This document shows positions 24,193-36,600 of a stretch of DNA of 64,000 nt, in pieces. The notes beneath the pieces were generated by a model that worked only from the letters and a program-made list of their open reading frames with translations, had not been told where the DNA came from and searched no databases. The stretch is taken from NCBI RefSeq assembly GCF_000283155.1, contig NW_004454210.1, positions 7,697,772 to 7,761,771 on the forward strand, read 5' to 3'. The position numbers and the translations under genes are program-made. Origin of the DNA: Ceratotherium simum simum (lineage: Eukaryota > Chordata > Mammalia > Perissodactyla > Rhinocerotidae). Position 1 is the first letter of the stretch. The number at the start of each line of letters is the position of its first letter.

Positions 24193-25194
24193 CACATCCT
24201 ATCAGATTGCTGACTTTGGGCTATTTGTCTGGCTGGAGTCGGGGTGGCATTTGAGCCTCTGTGGATGTGGGAGTTCTCACACACGGGATGGGAAGGGGTC
24301 TCCTTTGGAGAAGGACGTAGAGACACCGGTCTGTTTTTGTGAGGCCCTTCCCGCCTATGGTTATGTCATATTCCCAAGGGGAGACAGACGGCAGCTCCTC
24401 TGGCTCGGATGCCTCAAGTGAAAGGAATGCTGTATGTCACCGCCCAGGGAACACCGCCTCTTCCTAGGCCTAGCTTCCCCCACGCGTGCTCCTCAGAGGG
24501 AACAGCTGTACTTCCTCCAAGTTGTTTTCCACCGATTCCTGCTGAACCTCAGGTGGGTGTGTGTGTGGAGTTTGGAAGACAGTTTCTCACAGAAAACAAC
24601 TGTTAAAACTGCAAGACCCTTGGTCTCCTCAGAGTGGTTCTATTTCACCGACACTTGGCCCACTTTCCCTTCCAAATGGGCTCTTTGGATGCTCAAAAGT
24701 TACAGTGACAATCCCTTGGAGGAAATAAAGTGTGGGGTCTTTTAAAGGTCACAGAGGAAAGTTTCAGCTCCTTCTCTAGAGAACTGAGTTTGGGGCCTTA
24801 AAAAGAGATGTGTAGAGGGGCCCCTCCATCTTAGTTTTAACTGTTCCCTAAAGCAGTGACTTTTCCAAGGCACTGGCAAAGGTGAAAATCAACAGGAGAT
24901 GCTGGAAATTGGAAAGTGAGAGGAGAGAAGCCATAAGGATTGGTAAGTAAGAGGTTATTAGAGAACTTAATGAAAGTTGCTTCGTTAGAGTCGGAGGGGC
25001 GTAAACCAGATTATAGTGGGGTGAAGAGTCAAGATGGAGGAAGTAAAAACGTCAAATGGAAAACATGTTTTCAAGAAGTTTGATGCTAGAGGAATAATGG
25101 GATTGCTCTGAAGTAGAACTGAGGAATTAAAATAAGTTAATATCTGCCAAGATAATATGTATGCATTTACTTGTTCTTATGACAGTTAATCCTG

Positions 25195-25200
25195 AATAAA
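25195..25200 (+). terminator. Possible distal poly(A) signal
   Basis: Canonical AATAAA with a T-rich CTGTTCTCAT just downstream, then an A run. It could end a longer SPRED2 form, as could AATAAA at 24724-24729. It could equally be a chance match in intergenic DNA. Confidence 0.25.
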
Positions 25201-25309
25201 CTGTTCTCATAAAAAAAGAAGGGAGAAGAGAACTTGGAAGGTGCCTCTAAGAGCTGCAGCAGAAAAGGAGTGCTGAGATCTTCCTTGACCCTCGTGTCCC
25301 CTGCATGTC

Positions 25310-25425
25310 CCTCCCGTTATCCCTGTTTACAGTTGAGGAACTGAGGCTTAGAAAACGTACGTAAGGTAAGCTGCAGTCACATGAAGCGAGAGCTGAACCC
25401 GGCCTGAGCCCGGGTCCTTTCCTGG
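25310..25425 (-). repeat. MIR fragment
   Basis: CAGTTGAGGAACTGAGGCTT and AGTCACATGAAG followed by AGCTGAACCCG match reversed MIR. Confidence 0.5.
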
Positions 25426-25599
25426 CCTCGCTCTGATTCCTCTGCTCACCCTCCTCCCTGTTTGTGGGCTTGAAAAGTGGGCACCGGTCAAGAGCCTTGC
25501 CCAGTCCTCCCTGTTCTCTCAGGCCCATCAGGCTGCTTCAGGATTAGCCTGTCATCTTTCATGCCTGGCGTGCTCAGCCAGGAGCTGGACGCACTACAC

Positions 25600-25865
25600 G
25601 TGTCACCTTTAACTCCCTGTGAAGTAGAGTGTTCATGTCCACCTCACAGGTGAGGAAGCAGGCGTAGAGAAACTACACTCGCCCTTTCAGGGTCGCTGGA
25701 CAGTATGCCATTACTAGCCATTAGCCCTTGGGCAAGTGACTTCGCCTTTGTGAGCCTCGGTTTCCTCAGGTATAACAAGTGGAGTAACACCGTCAGCACT
25801 TCAAGAAGGTTCAATGATAGGGTGTAGTTACAGTGTAGTACACGGGAGGTGCTTCCAACTGCTAG
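25600..25865. repeat. Two opposed MIR fragments
   Basis: The left part (25600-25680, ACAGGTGAGGAAGCAGG) is reversed MIR. The right part (25715-25865, CTTGGGCAAGTGACTTCGCC then CGGTTTCCTCAGG) is forward MIR. Confidence 0.5.
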
Positions 25866-27039
25866 TTCTTTCCTCAGTTCCTCCTTTATCCTGGGACCCT
25901 GAGGAAACATCAGAAACTAGAGAGGACGGTCTCTTTTGAAGCACACGTGGCTGAAGCGATTATGCATATTTGGGGAATATTTAGACTTACGACATAGATG
26001 TTGAGATTTCTTTTTCTTAACCTCTCTGCAATTCTAAAGTAGGTTTTGATTCCTTGCCTGCCCTCCCAGATATGTTTGTGGCCCATAGCTGCAGAAGTGC
26101 ACTAGGCTGGCTGGATTCCTCGGGAGCCAGTGCATGCAACTTGGAGAAAGTTGGTGGCTTCTGTCAGAGCAGTTCCGCCAAGAGGGCTGGACCCGGCTCA
26201 GCGTACTTGACCAGGGTTGGAGCACATTGTCTTGCCGAGTTCTGCCTTCCTGAACCTTCCAGCCCCTCTTTTGTGGCGTTTAGGTCGCCCCCTACAAGTC
26301 AGTGCCCTCATCTCCTGGGTCTCTGCGCCTCCCTGCTGCTGTCCCCACTGCTGGTTACCACCCCACCCCCACAATGGTGGGCACCCCCCAGAAAACCAGG
26401 ACATTGTCCCAGAGGAAAAAGTGTTGTTGGAAGAATTCTGTTTTACAAGGACTCCCAGGGTGGTTTGTTATTTTAACAGGGCTTTCGAGCAGGCAGTCAC
26501 AGGGCCGGCCATGTGAACAAGGGACCAGCGCTTGTAAAAGTGTGCCAGCTGCTTGCAGAACTCCTTATTGCAGCCCTGGTGGACTTGCTGATTTGTGGGG
26601 TGAGATGGTTGGAAATATCACACTTTGTTTGTTTGTTTAGGCCTAAACCAGATGGGTGGACTGAAGGGAGATGACCCTGGTGACATTTTGCACAACCAGA
26701 TACCAGTTGTGACCTAGCAAATCGGGGCCCGCCTGTCTCCTCAGCTAGAGCAGCCACCGGTGCTAGTGGTTCCCTCAAGGCAAGCTGACCACCTAAAGGG
26801 CAGTGTGGAGTGGGGCCAGGGTGGGGCGAGTAGGAGGAGGTAGGCTCTGTATATTTATGAAGGAGGAATAAAACCAACTATGTGATAGTCATGCCTGGTA
26901 TCCTTTTCTTCTCATTATGTCTCTTCTCTCATTTTTTTTTTTTTTCAAAAATTGGTCGGAGGGCCTCTGATTATAGAAGTAACACACAGAGTCATTGTAA
27001 AAATGTCATACACTACAAAAATATGAAAATGAGTCTCCT

Positions 27040-27436
27040 TGTATTAGTTTGCTAGGGCTGCCGTAACAAAGTACACAGACTAAGTGGCTTACACAGCGGA
27101 AATTGATTGTCTCAGTTCTGGAGGCTGGAAGTCCAAAATCAAGGTGTGGGTTGGTCTGTGAGGGAAGGATCTGTTCCAAGCCTGTCTCCTTGGCTTGGAA
27201 ATGGCTACTTTCTCCCTATGTCTGTTCACATTATCTTCCTTCCATATGTGTCTCTGTGTCCAAATTTCCTCTTTTTATAAGGATATCAGTCATGTTGGAT
27301 TAAGGCCCACCCTAATGACCTAACTTTAACTTAATTAGCTCTGTAAAGACCCTATCACCAAATAAGGTCCCATTCTGAGGTACTAGAGGTTAGGACACCA
27401 TATGAATTTAGGGGAGACACAATTCAACACATAACA
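27040..27436 (+). mobile_element. Solo MLT1-type (ERVL-MaLR) LTR
   Basis: A 397-bp non-coding LTR starting TGTATTAGTTTGCTAGGGC and ending ATAACA, the usual TG...CA ends. It includes TTTTATAAGGATATCAG, a TATA-like region. It is flanked by an exact 5-bp duplication CTCCT (27035-27039 and 27437-27441), as expected for ERVL-class integration followed by LTR-LTR recombination. No internal retroviral sequence remains. Confidence 0.85.
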
Positions 27437-27648
27437 CTCCTCTATCCTACCGAAAGTAAGCGCTGTGTGTCCTTTTGGACCTTTCTATGCATGTGTACGC
27501 AGATGTGTGTATGTGTGTATGTACACTTACGTGTATATGTGCACACGAGTGTTTTCTCTTTGGAGAGGAACTAAAATAGAATTATGCATCCTATCTATGC
27601 TGCTCTAAAACCTCTTTTTCTGTTTTGTTTTTACTTAAAAGTATATCC

Positions 27649-28823
27649 TCAGCCACTCTATGTCTTTTGATTAGAGAATTTAGTCCATTTACATTTAATT
27701 ATTGACAAGTATGCACTTATTGCCATTTTGTTAATTGTTTTCTGGCTGTTTTGTAGTTCCTATGTTCCTTTCTTCTTTTGCTCACTTCCTTTGTGATTTG
27801 ATGGTTTTCTTTACTGGTATGCTTAGATTCCTTTATCTTTTGTGTATCTTCTGTAGGTTTTCACTTTGTGGTTACCATGAGGCTTACCATATAAGAACTT
27901 GTATTTATTAACAGTCTGTTTTAAGTTGACAACAACTTAAGTTTGAATGTATTCTAAGCTCTACCTTTTTACTCTCCCCCCTCCACCTTATATGTTTTAT
28001 GAGGTTTTTTTTTCTTTTATTTATTTATTTGTTTATTTTTGTGAGGAAGATCAGCCCTGAGCTAACATCCATGCCAATCCTCCTCTTTTTTTTTTGCTGA
28101 GGAAGACTGGCCCTGGGCTAACATCTGTGCCCATCTTCCTCCACTTTATATGGGACACTGCCACAGCATGGCTTGACAAGTGGTGCGTCGGTGCGCGCCC
28201 GGGATCCGAACCTGGGCCACCAGCAGCAGAGCGTGCGCACTTAACCACTACACCATGGGGTCGGCCCCTCACCTTATATGTTTTAATGTTACATTTTACA
28301 TCTGTCTTGTGTATTCCTTAACTAATTATTATACTTATTTTTAGTACTTTTATCTTTTAACCTTCATTCTAGCTTTATAAGTGATTAATCTTCAATCTTT
28401 ACATTAGATTATTCTAAATTTTACTACATATTTGCCTTTACCAGTGAGATTTATGCTTCCTTATGTTTTCCTGTTCCTCAGTAGTGCCCTTTCTTTTCAG
28501 CTTAAAGAAGTCCCTTTTAACATATCTTGTAAGGCCGATTTAGTGGTGATGAACTTCTTTTACCTTTTGCTTGTCTGGAAAACTCTTCTCTCCTTCAATT
28601 CTGAATGACAGCTTTGCCAGGGAGAGTATTCCAGCTTGGAAAATTTTTCTTTCAGCACTTTGAATATATCCTGCTACTCCTTTCTGGCCTGCAAAGTTTC
28701 TGCTGAAAATCTGCTAATAGTCTTACTGGGGTTCCCCTGTAAATAAAAAGTTGTTTTTTGCTTACTGCTTTTAAGATTCTCTCCTTGTCTTTAACTTTTG
28801 ACATTTTAATTATAATGTGTCTC
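27649..28823 (-). pseudogene. Inverted L1 piece: ORF1 end, spacer, ORF2 start
   Basis: Read in reverse, 28823 to about 28560 gives ORF1 C-terminal residues such as RILKAVSKKQLFIYRGT, then spacer. The outer end near 27650 reads the endonuclease start NGLNSLIKRHR. Stops and small indels break it. Confidence 0.75.
28000..28269 (-). repeat. ERE-type SINE inside the inverted L1 piece
   Basis: Reverse copy with T-rich tail at left and head GGTCGGCCCC at right. A perfect 16-bp duplication CACCTTATATGTTTTA (27984-27999 and 28270-28285) flanks it. Confidence 0.95.
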
Positions 28824-28824
28824 T

Positions 28825-31800
28825 ATAGACCCATCTATATGCTGCCTACAAGAGACTCACTTCAGCTTTAAGGACACACATAGACCAAAAGTAAAGGGAT
28901 GAAAAAAGATATTTCATGCGAATGGAAACCCAAAAGAAAGCAGAGGTAGCTATAGTTATAGGAGTGTAACTAGAGACAAAGAAAGTATTATATAATGATA
29001 AGGGGGTCAATCCAAGAAAAGGATATAACATTTGTAAATATTTATGGACCCAACATGGGAGCACCTAAATATATAAAGCAAATATTAAAAGACCTAAATG
29101 GAGAAATAGGCAGCGATACAATTAATAGCAGAGGACTTTAATACACCACTTTCATCAATGGATAGATCATCCAGACAGATAATCAATAAGGAAACTTCAG
29201 CCTTAAATGACATGTTAGACCACATGGACTTAACAGACATATACAGAACATTCCATCCAAAGCGAGAGAATACACATTCTTCTCAAGTGCACACAGAACA
29301 TTCTCCAGGATAGATTTTATATTAGACCACAAAATAAGTCTTAATAAGTTTAAGAAGATTGAAATCATATCAAGCATCTTTTCCAATCACAGTGCTGTGA
29401 AACTAGAAATCAATTACAAGAAGAAACTGGGAAATTCACAAATATGCAGAGATTAAACAACATGCTACTGAAAAACCAATGGGTCAAAGAAGAAATCAAA
29501 AGAGAAATCAAAAAATATCTTGAGACAAATGAAAATGGAAACACATTATACCCAAACTTATAGGATGCAGGAAAGCAGTTCTAAGAGGGAAGTTCACAGT
29601 GATAAATGCCTATATCAAGAAACAAAAGTCTCAAACAACCTTATTTTATACCTCAAGGAACTAGAAAAAGAACAAATAAAGCCTAAAGTTAGTAGAAAAA
29701 AAGGAAATAACAAAGATCAGAATGGAAGTAAATGAAACAGAGACTAAAAAGATAATAGAAAAGATCAGTGAAACTGGTTCTTTGAACAAAATTGACAAAC
29801 CTTTAGCTAGACTCACCAAGAAAAAAAAAAGACTAAAATACATAAAACCAGAAATAAAAGAGATGTTACAACTGATACCACACAAATACAAAGGACCATA
29901 AGAGACTACTATGAACAATTTTATGCCAACAAATTGGACAACCTAGAAGAAATGGATAAATTCCTAGAAACATATAATCTATGAAGACTGAATTGTGTAG
30001 AAATAGAAAACCTGAACAGATAGATTACTAGTAAGGACATTGAATTAGTAATCATAAACCACCTAACAAACAAAATTCCAGGACCAAACAGCTTCACTAG
30101 TGAATTCTACCAAAGTTTAAAGAAGAATTAATACCAATCTTTCTCAAACTCTTCCAAAAAATAGGAGAGCGCACTTCCAAACTCATTTTACGAAGCCAGA
30201 ATTCACCTGATACAAAAACCAGACGAGGACACTACAAGAAAAGAAAATTATAGGCCAATATCCCTGATGAGCATAGATGCAAAAATCCTCAACAAAATAT
30301 TAGCTAACAAAATTCAACAATACATTAAAAGGATCATACACCAATATCAAGTGGGATTCATTCCAGGGATGCAAGGATGGTTCAACATCCACCAATCAAT
30401 CAATGTAATACACTACATTAACAAAATGAAGGATAAAAATCATATGATCATCTCAATAGATACAGAAAAAGCATTTGACAAAATTCAACATCCATTTATG
30501 ATAAAAACTCTTAACAAAGAGGGTATGGAGGGAAAGTACCTCAACATAATTAAGGACATATATGACAAACCCACAGCTAACATCATACTCAATGGTGGGA
30601 AGCTAAAAGTTTTCCTCTAAGATCAGGAACAAGACAAAGATGCCCACTCTTGCCATTATATTCAAAATAGTACTAGAAGTCCTAGCTAGAGAAATTAGGC
30701 AAAAAGAAAAACTAAAAGGTATCCAAATCAGAAAGGAAGAAGGAAAACTGTCACTATTTGCAGATGATATGATATTATATATAGAAAACCCTAAAGACTC
30801 CACAAAAAAAACTGTTAGAACTAATAAACTAATTCAGTAAATTTGCAAGATATGAAATCAATATACAAAAATCTGTTGCATTTCTATACACTAATAATGA
30901 ACTATCGGAGAGAGAAATTAAGAAAATAATCCCATTCACAATTGCATCAAAAAGAGTAAAATACCTAGGAATAAATTTAACCAAAGAAGTGAAAGAACTA
31001 TACACTGAAAACTATAAGACATTAATGAAAGAAATGGAAGACAACACAAATAAATGGAAAGATAGTCTGTGCTCATGGGTTGGAAAAATGAATATCATTA
31101 AAATGTTCGTACTACCCAATGCAATCTACAGATTCAGCACAATCCCTATCAAAATTCCAATGGCATTTTTCGCAGAAATAGAACACAATCCTAAAGATTT
31201 TAATGGAACCACAAAAGACCCCATATAGCCAAAGCAATCTTGAGAAAGAAGAACAAAGCCAGAGGCATCACACTTCCTGATTTCAAACCATATTGCAAAG
31301 CTATAGTAATCAAAACAGTATGATATTGGCATTAAAATAGACACATAGACCAATGAAACAGACTGGAGAACCCAGAAATAAACCCACACATATGTGGTCA
31401 GTAAATTTATCACAAAGGAGCCAAGACTATATCATGGGGAAAGGATGAGCTCTTCAACAAATGGTGTTGGGAAAACTGGACAGATGAATAAAAGAATACA
31501 CACGCAAAAGAATGAAAATGGCCCGCTCTCTTACACCATACATGAAAATTAACTCTAAATGGATTAAAGACTTGAGTTTAAGACCTGAAACCATAAAACT
31601 CCTAGAAGAAAACATGGGTGGTAAGCTCCTTGACATTGGTCTTGGGGATGATTTTTTGAATTTGACACCAAAAACAAAAGCAACTACGAAAAAATAAACA
31701 AATGGGACTACATCAAACTAAAAAGCTTCTACACAGCAAAGGAAACTATCGACAAAATCAGAAGGCAACCTACCAAATGGGATAAAATATTTGCAAATCA

Positions 31801-32250
31801 TATATCTGACAAGGGGTTAATATCCAAAATATATAAGAAACTCATACCACTCAATAGCAAACACACAATTCAATTTTTTAAAAAATGGGCAGAGGATCTG
31901 AATAGACGCTTTTCCAAAGAAGACATACAGATGGCCAACAGGTGCATGAAAAGATGCTCAGCATCACTAATCATCAGGGAAATGCAAATCAAAACTACTA
32001 TGAGATATCACCTCACACCTCTTAGAATGGCTAGTATCAAAATACAACAAGTGTTGGTGAGGATGTGGAGAAAAAGGAACCCTGGTTCACTGTTGGTGGG
32101 AATGTAAATTGGTGCAGCCATTATGGAAAACAGTATTGAGGTTCTTCAAAAAATTAAAAATAGAACTATCATATGATCCAGCAATTCCACTTCTGGGTAT
32201 TTATCTGAAGAAAACAAAAAACACTAATTCAAAAAGATATATCACCCCCA
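28825..32250 (+). pseudogene. Broken L1 ORF2 (endonuclease part, reverse transcriptase, C-terminal part)
   Basis: In order: endonuclease remnants with the NIYGPNMGAPKYIKQ phrase (near 29040) and ILDHK...NKFKKIEI (near 29320); reverse transcriptase from about 30220, with [20 protein letters not shown] and [13 protein letters not shown] (near 30460); the catalytic FADDMILY box at about 30757; and the C-terminal part with KMARSLTPYMK-type sequence near 31520 and [16 protein letters not shown] near 32180. A frameshift at about 30620-30640 separates the first RT block from the FADD box. No complete product is possible. Confidence 0.85.
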
Positions 32251-32340
32251 CGTTCATCGCAGCATTATTTACAATAGCCAAGACATGGAAGCTACCTAAA
32301 TGTCCTTCAATAGATGAATGGATAAAGAAATTGTGGTATA

Positions 32341-32635
32341 GGGGCCGGCCCCGTGGCTTAGCAGTTAAGTGCACGCACTCTGCTACTGGCGGCCCGGGGT
32401 TCGGATCCCAGGCGCGCACCAACGCACCACTTGTCTGGCCATGCTGAGGCGGCGTCCCACATACAGCAACTAAAAGGATGTGCAGCTATGACATACAACT
32501 ATCTACTGGGGCTTTGGGGGAAAAAAGAGGAGGAGGATTGGCAATAGATGTTATCTCAGAGCCGGTCTTCCTCAGCAAAAAGAGGAAGATTGGCATGGAT
32601 GTTAGCTCAGGGCTGATCTTCCTCACCAAAAAAAA
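32341..32635 (+). repeat. ERE-type SINE inside L1 3' region
   Basis: Starts GGGCCGGCCCCGTGGCTTAG and ends in A-rich sequence. A 17-bp duplication with one mismatch (AAAGAAATTGTGGTATA 32324-32340; 32636-32652) flanks it. Confidence 0.95.
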
Positions 32636-33347
32636 AAAGAAATTGTGATATATATACATATATATATACAATGAATACTATTTATTCATAAAAAAGAAAG
32701 AAATCTTGCCATTTATGACAACATGGATAGACCTTGAGGGCGTTATGCTAAGTGAAATAAATCAAAGAAAGACAAATATCATATAATCTCACTTATATGT
32801 GGAATCTAAAAAAATGAAAAAAAACCTGAACTCCTAGGGATAGAGAACAGATCTGCGGTTGACAGAAGCAGGAGGTGAGAGTGCGCAAAAAGGGTAAAAG
32901 TGATAAAAAGGTACAAACTTCCACTTACGAGATAAATAAGTCCTGAGGATATAACGTACAGCATGGTGACTACAGTTAATAATACTGTGTTGCATATTTG
33001 AAAGTTGCTAAGAGAGTAAATCTTAAAAGTTCTCATCACAAGAAAAAAAAATGTAACTGTGTGGTGATGGACATGAATTAGACTTATTGTAATCATTTTG
33101 CAATATATACAAATATCGCATCATTATGTTGTACACTTGAAACTAATAAAATGTTATATGTCAATTACATCTCAATAAAATAAAGTAGCTAAGAGAATAC
33201 AGCTGTCTTCTATTTAGGCAGACATTAAAGAGATTTGCAAAATATATGCCAGTGACTCTCATCTCACTAAAATATTTTTTATTTGGAAAACATTTATTTT
33301 TCATTAAAAATGTTATTTATGTTAACATGCAAAGGGTTTATTATTGT

Positions 33348-33604
33348 TTTTTGTTTTTTGTGTTTTTTTGTGAGGAAGATTAGCCCTGAGCTAACATCTG
33401 TTGCCAATCCGCCTCTTTTTGCTGAGAAAGATTGGCCCTGGGCTAACATCCGTGCCCCTCTTCCTCTACTTTATATGTGGGACGCCTGCCTCAGCATGGC
33501 TTGATAAGTGGTGCATATGTCCGTGCCGGGGATCTGAACCTGCAAACCCCAGGCCACCAAAGCAGAGTGCATGAACTTAATCATTATGCCACCAGACCAG
33601 CCCC
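33348..33604 (-). repeat. ERE-type SINE
   Basis: Reverse copy from a T-rich tail to a decayed head ACCAGCCCC. Flanked by the 9-bp duplication TATTATTGT (33339-33347 and 33605-33613). Confidence 0.9.
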
Positions 33605-33613
33605 TATTATTGT

Positions 33614-36600
33614 CATTTTTAAGTGAATTTTTAATAAATAATTTTTAAATCTCTCAGTTTTAATTTCTAATGCAAGTATATCAATAGCTATAACCTACAC
33701 AAACTAAAGTTCTTTAGGTTCTGCAATTTTTAAGAGCATAAAGGGATCCTAACAACAAAAAGTTTGTGGCCTCTTCCTCTCTTTGGTTAACAGACTGTTT
33801 CTTAGTCAGTTCTGCTCTTATTCGCTTCAAATGTAGCGTTGACTCTGATTCTTCTCTTTTTGGGTACTTTATATTATCTTCTTATTTTAGCCAGCTCTCT
33901 TGTATGGCTTCTCTTATCTCAGACTTTGTCCTTCTAGTTCCTTCTTTGGCCAGTACCATGGGGGCTGTATCTTCTTGCATCTTTCCAAGGACCCAAAGCA
34001 GCAATTATCTAAGATTAGCATCTGTTTCTTGTAGAACACTAATGTTCAGAGAGATCTGCTGCCTCTGGGTCTTAAGGGCAGTTTTCCCCTCCTTCAGGCC
34101 CTGCTATCTTTTCATTGGTCCCTTGTTGGTATTTTTCCATCGCATGGAGAGCCCTTTATCCAGGCTCAGCCTTGGCCATCAGACAAGGTAAATGCAATGT
34201 CCTTAGCCTCCCATGTGGGTGCTGGCAGCTTCCTATCATGGATCTAAGCCTACCTAGCTCAGATGTTCATGCCTGGTGAGCATTACGTGGGGTATTTCTG
34301 AGCCAGCCTAAGGTTGCATCTTCTGCTCAGCTCTTGGGATCTCTGATTAGGCTGAAGAATCAAATGTAGTTTGCAGACCTTTCAGTATCCATTCCCAGCA
34401 CCCTTTCTTTTCTCCCGCTCTTGATGACCCTTCCTAGCAATTAAGTGTGTCAAGAAGTTGGTGCATGCCTTCGGCCCTCCTCTCTCTCTCCCTCCCTCTC
34501 TGTTCTGTGCTGGGAATTACAGTCTTTGTTGCTTTGGACAGAGGCAGAAAAGCAGGATGAAACTAGGCTCTGTCTGACCTCAAAGAGAAGTCCTGCCTGC
34601 CCAGGTGGGAGACCATCGCCAAGGAAGGGATTGAGTAAAACAAACCTATTTCCTTCCTTCCAGGGGCTGTCTGTCCTATTTTGGCTCAGAGAGGGCAACA
34701 CAAATGGCGTGAAATCCAAGAATGTTCTTCCAAATGCATCCCAGTGGACGATGTGATTAGTGAAGATTCTGCCTCGATTCTGGCTCGCAGCCTTGTCTTT
34801 GGTCATAGGGCTGTTGCCAGGTTTTACGTTTGTGTGAGACTTCCTGGGAATTCTAGGGGATACTGCAAGGGGGTATCAGGTGTGTCTGGTCTGCTTCTGC
34901 ACTCACCTGGGAGTCCTTGGAATTAATATTTGGGGCCTGATGCAAAAACCATCCCATGTTTTTTCTTCTTTTGTCAAGCCCGGGTAATAACTACCTCTGT
35001 CTCACGCTTGCCATGCTCCATTAGTAACTATGGTTGCCTTTTGAGTGTCTTCCAAAAAAGGCTTTCCCTGCCAAGAGAGAGAAAATTGACCATGTCTGCC
35101 CAGCCCTGAGAGATGACATTGTAGGCTGTCACAAAACCATCCTGTGCAGCACGCAGCCAAGGAGAAAGGGAGAAGGAGAAACACGGGACCCAGGCCTGTG
35201 GTCCCTTTCTGAGTCTACCCTCTGGGGCCAGGAAGTTGTGCTGTGGTCCCTGCATGCTGCTTTTGAATGCAGGTCTTTGCTTCCTCACTGGCTTGATGCG
35301 ACAGGCAGAAGCCACTCTGAAAATGCCTCGCCCCGACGGGGCCCAGATATTTACATAGTGGCCTTTCATTCTGCGAACCGAGTGTGTGCCTCTGCAAATG
35401 TTTTAGGCCTCCCTGCATGCTTGCGGGCCCCTGAGTGCCATTCACCAGCTTTTCAGTTTGTTTTGTAGGCAGCCAGCCACCGAGAGGGAGGCCTGACTCA
35501 GAGCACAGGGGCCCAGCCGTCTGCTGCTGCCGCCGCCACCTCCTACCACTGCAGACTTGGCGGGGAAGGAAGCAGTGGGTTTTACAGCTGGTGTTTTTGG
35601 TTTAGAAAAAAAGAGAGAGAGAGAAGAATTTTTTAAAAAATACCTTGCACATGTAAAATGACACTGAATGTAAGTCTACATGCAGTATTTTGGGAAGAGA
35701 GAAATTATGTGTATGATTCATCATTCCTCTTCATGACAGCAAAGGAGGTTTACACTCAGCCTGTGGTGTTTTGGGAGTTTGTTTCAAATGCTCTGAAAAG
35801 AGAGGGAGAAGGCCCAAGTTCCTCGCCCCCTCCTCAGAAGGAGCGTCGTGTCTGGGCTAGATTAGGGCAGCCTGCCACTGCTTCCTGTCCTCTGACGACG
35901 AAGATTCTCATTTTTTTATCAAAAACTGGGTCAGCTGCTTCATGGATGCAGGGGGACCAGGGTGTGGGGAGGCCAGAAAGCCATGCTCTCCTGAGTCTGA
36001 CTTGAGTCTAGAAATATGTGTTGACAGAGCTGGATGGGAGGGCCCTGCCTAGTGCTGCCTCCCAGCAGGTGCACCAGGCTCCCAGGAGGCGGGGTGCGCA
36101 TCGCTAAGGTTGGGCGGCCAGCGGCCAGGAACACGCAGTCTTTCTAGGATTCGGCCCTTGCAAGTTACCAAAACATGGTGTGCTGCTTCAAGGCTGACAC
36201 ATACCTTGGCAGGGGTGATGGGGCTTCTGCCCAGAGCTGGGAGTCCCCAGGGTCAGGCTGACCTCCAGGCTGCAGTTTGGCCTGGAGGAGGGGCCGCACA
36301 GTGGGTGTGGTGGCCGCCCAGGGCAGATGCGTTCCCTGGGAGCACTGGGGCCATGAGCAGCAGGCTGACCCAGGGACCAAGTGCACAGTTCGGGCACCCG
36401 GGGAGAGGCTGGCAGCAGCTTCCCCATGCTGCCGGCCGGCCTGCCCGAGGCACCCCACGTTCCTTCCCTCACATTCATTGTGAGACAGGAGGACTTCCTC
36501 AGTCCCTCAGTCACAGGCACATTGCAAGTTCATTGTGGACATGAGACAGCCCTCAGTATAAGAGTGGAGACTTATACTCTAAAATTCAAAATTTCACTTT

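Larger units (their letters stand above)
21633..24210 (+). other. SPRED2: SPRED2 3' untranslated region (end approximate)
   Basis: This stretch follows the stop codon. It starts GC- and C-rich and becomes AT-rich. No ERE, L1 or MIR copy is recognisable in it, consistent with constraint on a UTR. The end near 24.21 kb is inferred from the A/T-rich close, with overlapping variant hexamers AATATA and TATAAA at 24185-24192. A canonical AATAAA at 22606-22611 could give a shorter form, and AATAAA at 24724-24729 or 25195-25200 a longer one. Three TGTAAATA motifs lie inside it. Open frames overlapping it are low-complexity by-products. Confidence 0.7.
24211..27034. other. Intergenic, mostly unrecognised
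   Basis: Apart from the MIR fragments and two candidate poly(A) hexamers, nothing recognisable. Part may be an extended SPRED2 3' UTR. Confidence 0.6.
27649..33180 (+). mobile_element. L1 retrotransposon with inverted 5' part
   Basis: The 3' part (about 28825-33180) is a sense L1 from the ORF2 endonuclease region to the 3' end, closing ATCTCAATAAAAT. The 5' part (27649-28823) is antisense. On the - strand it runs from the ORF1 C-terminal region through the ORF1-ORF2 spacer to early ORF2 (VNGLNSLIKRHRVAE). The two parts abut in source order, with about 15-17 bp missing between them. The reading frames are broken many times, so it is immobile. It contains two EREs (28000-28269 and 32341-32635). 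No convincing target duplication is visible; a weak TAAAAGTA/TAAAGTA pair sits at the outer ends. Confidence 0.85.

Noticed and set aside
30267..30620. 117-residue reverse-transcriptase-like frame considered as a stand-alone or bacterial-type RT gene
   Set aside because: It is a fragment of L1 ORF2 with L1 sequence continuing on both sides, interrupted by stops and a frameshift.
32638..32672. Short (TA)n-like tract considered as a promoter
   Set aside because: It is the normal A/T-rich part of the L1 3' region next to the ERE target duplication.
36110..36544. GC-rich region with several overlapping open frames, considered as an exon or CpG island promoter
   Set aside because: All frames are low-complexity Pro/Gly/Ala-rich, none has flanking splice sites I could support, and CpG is not clearly enriched.
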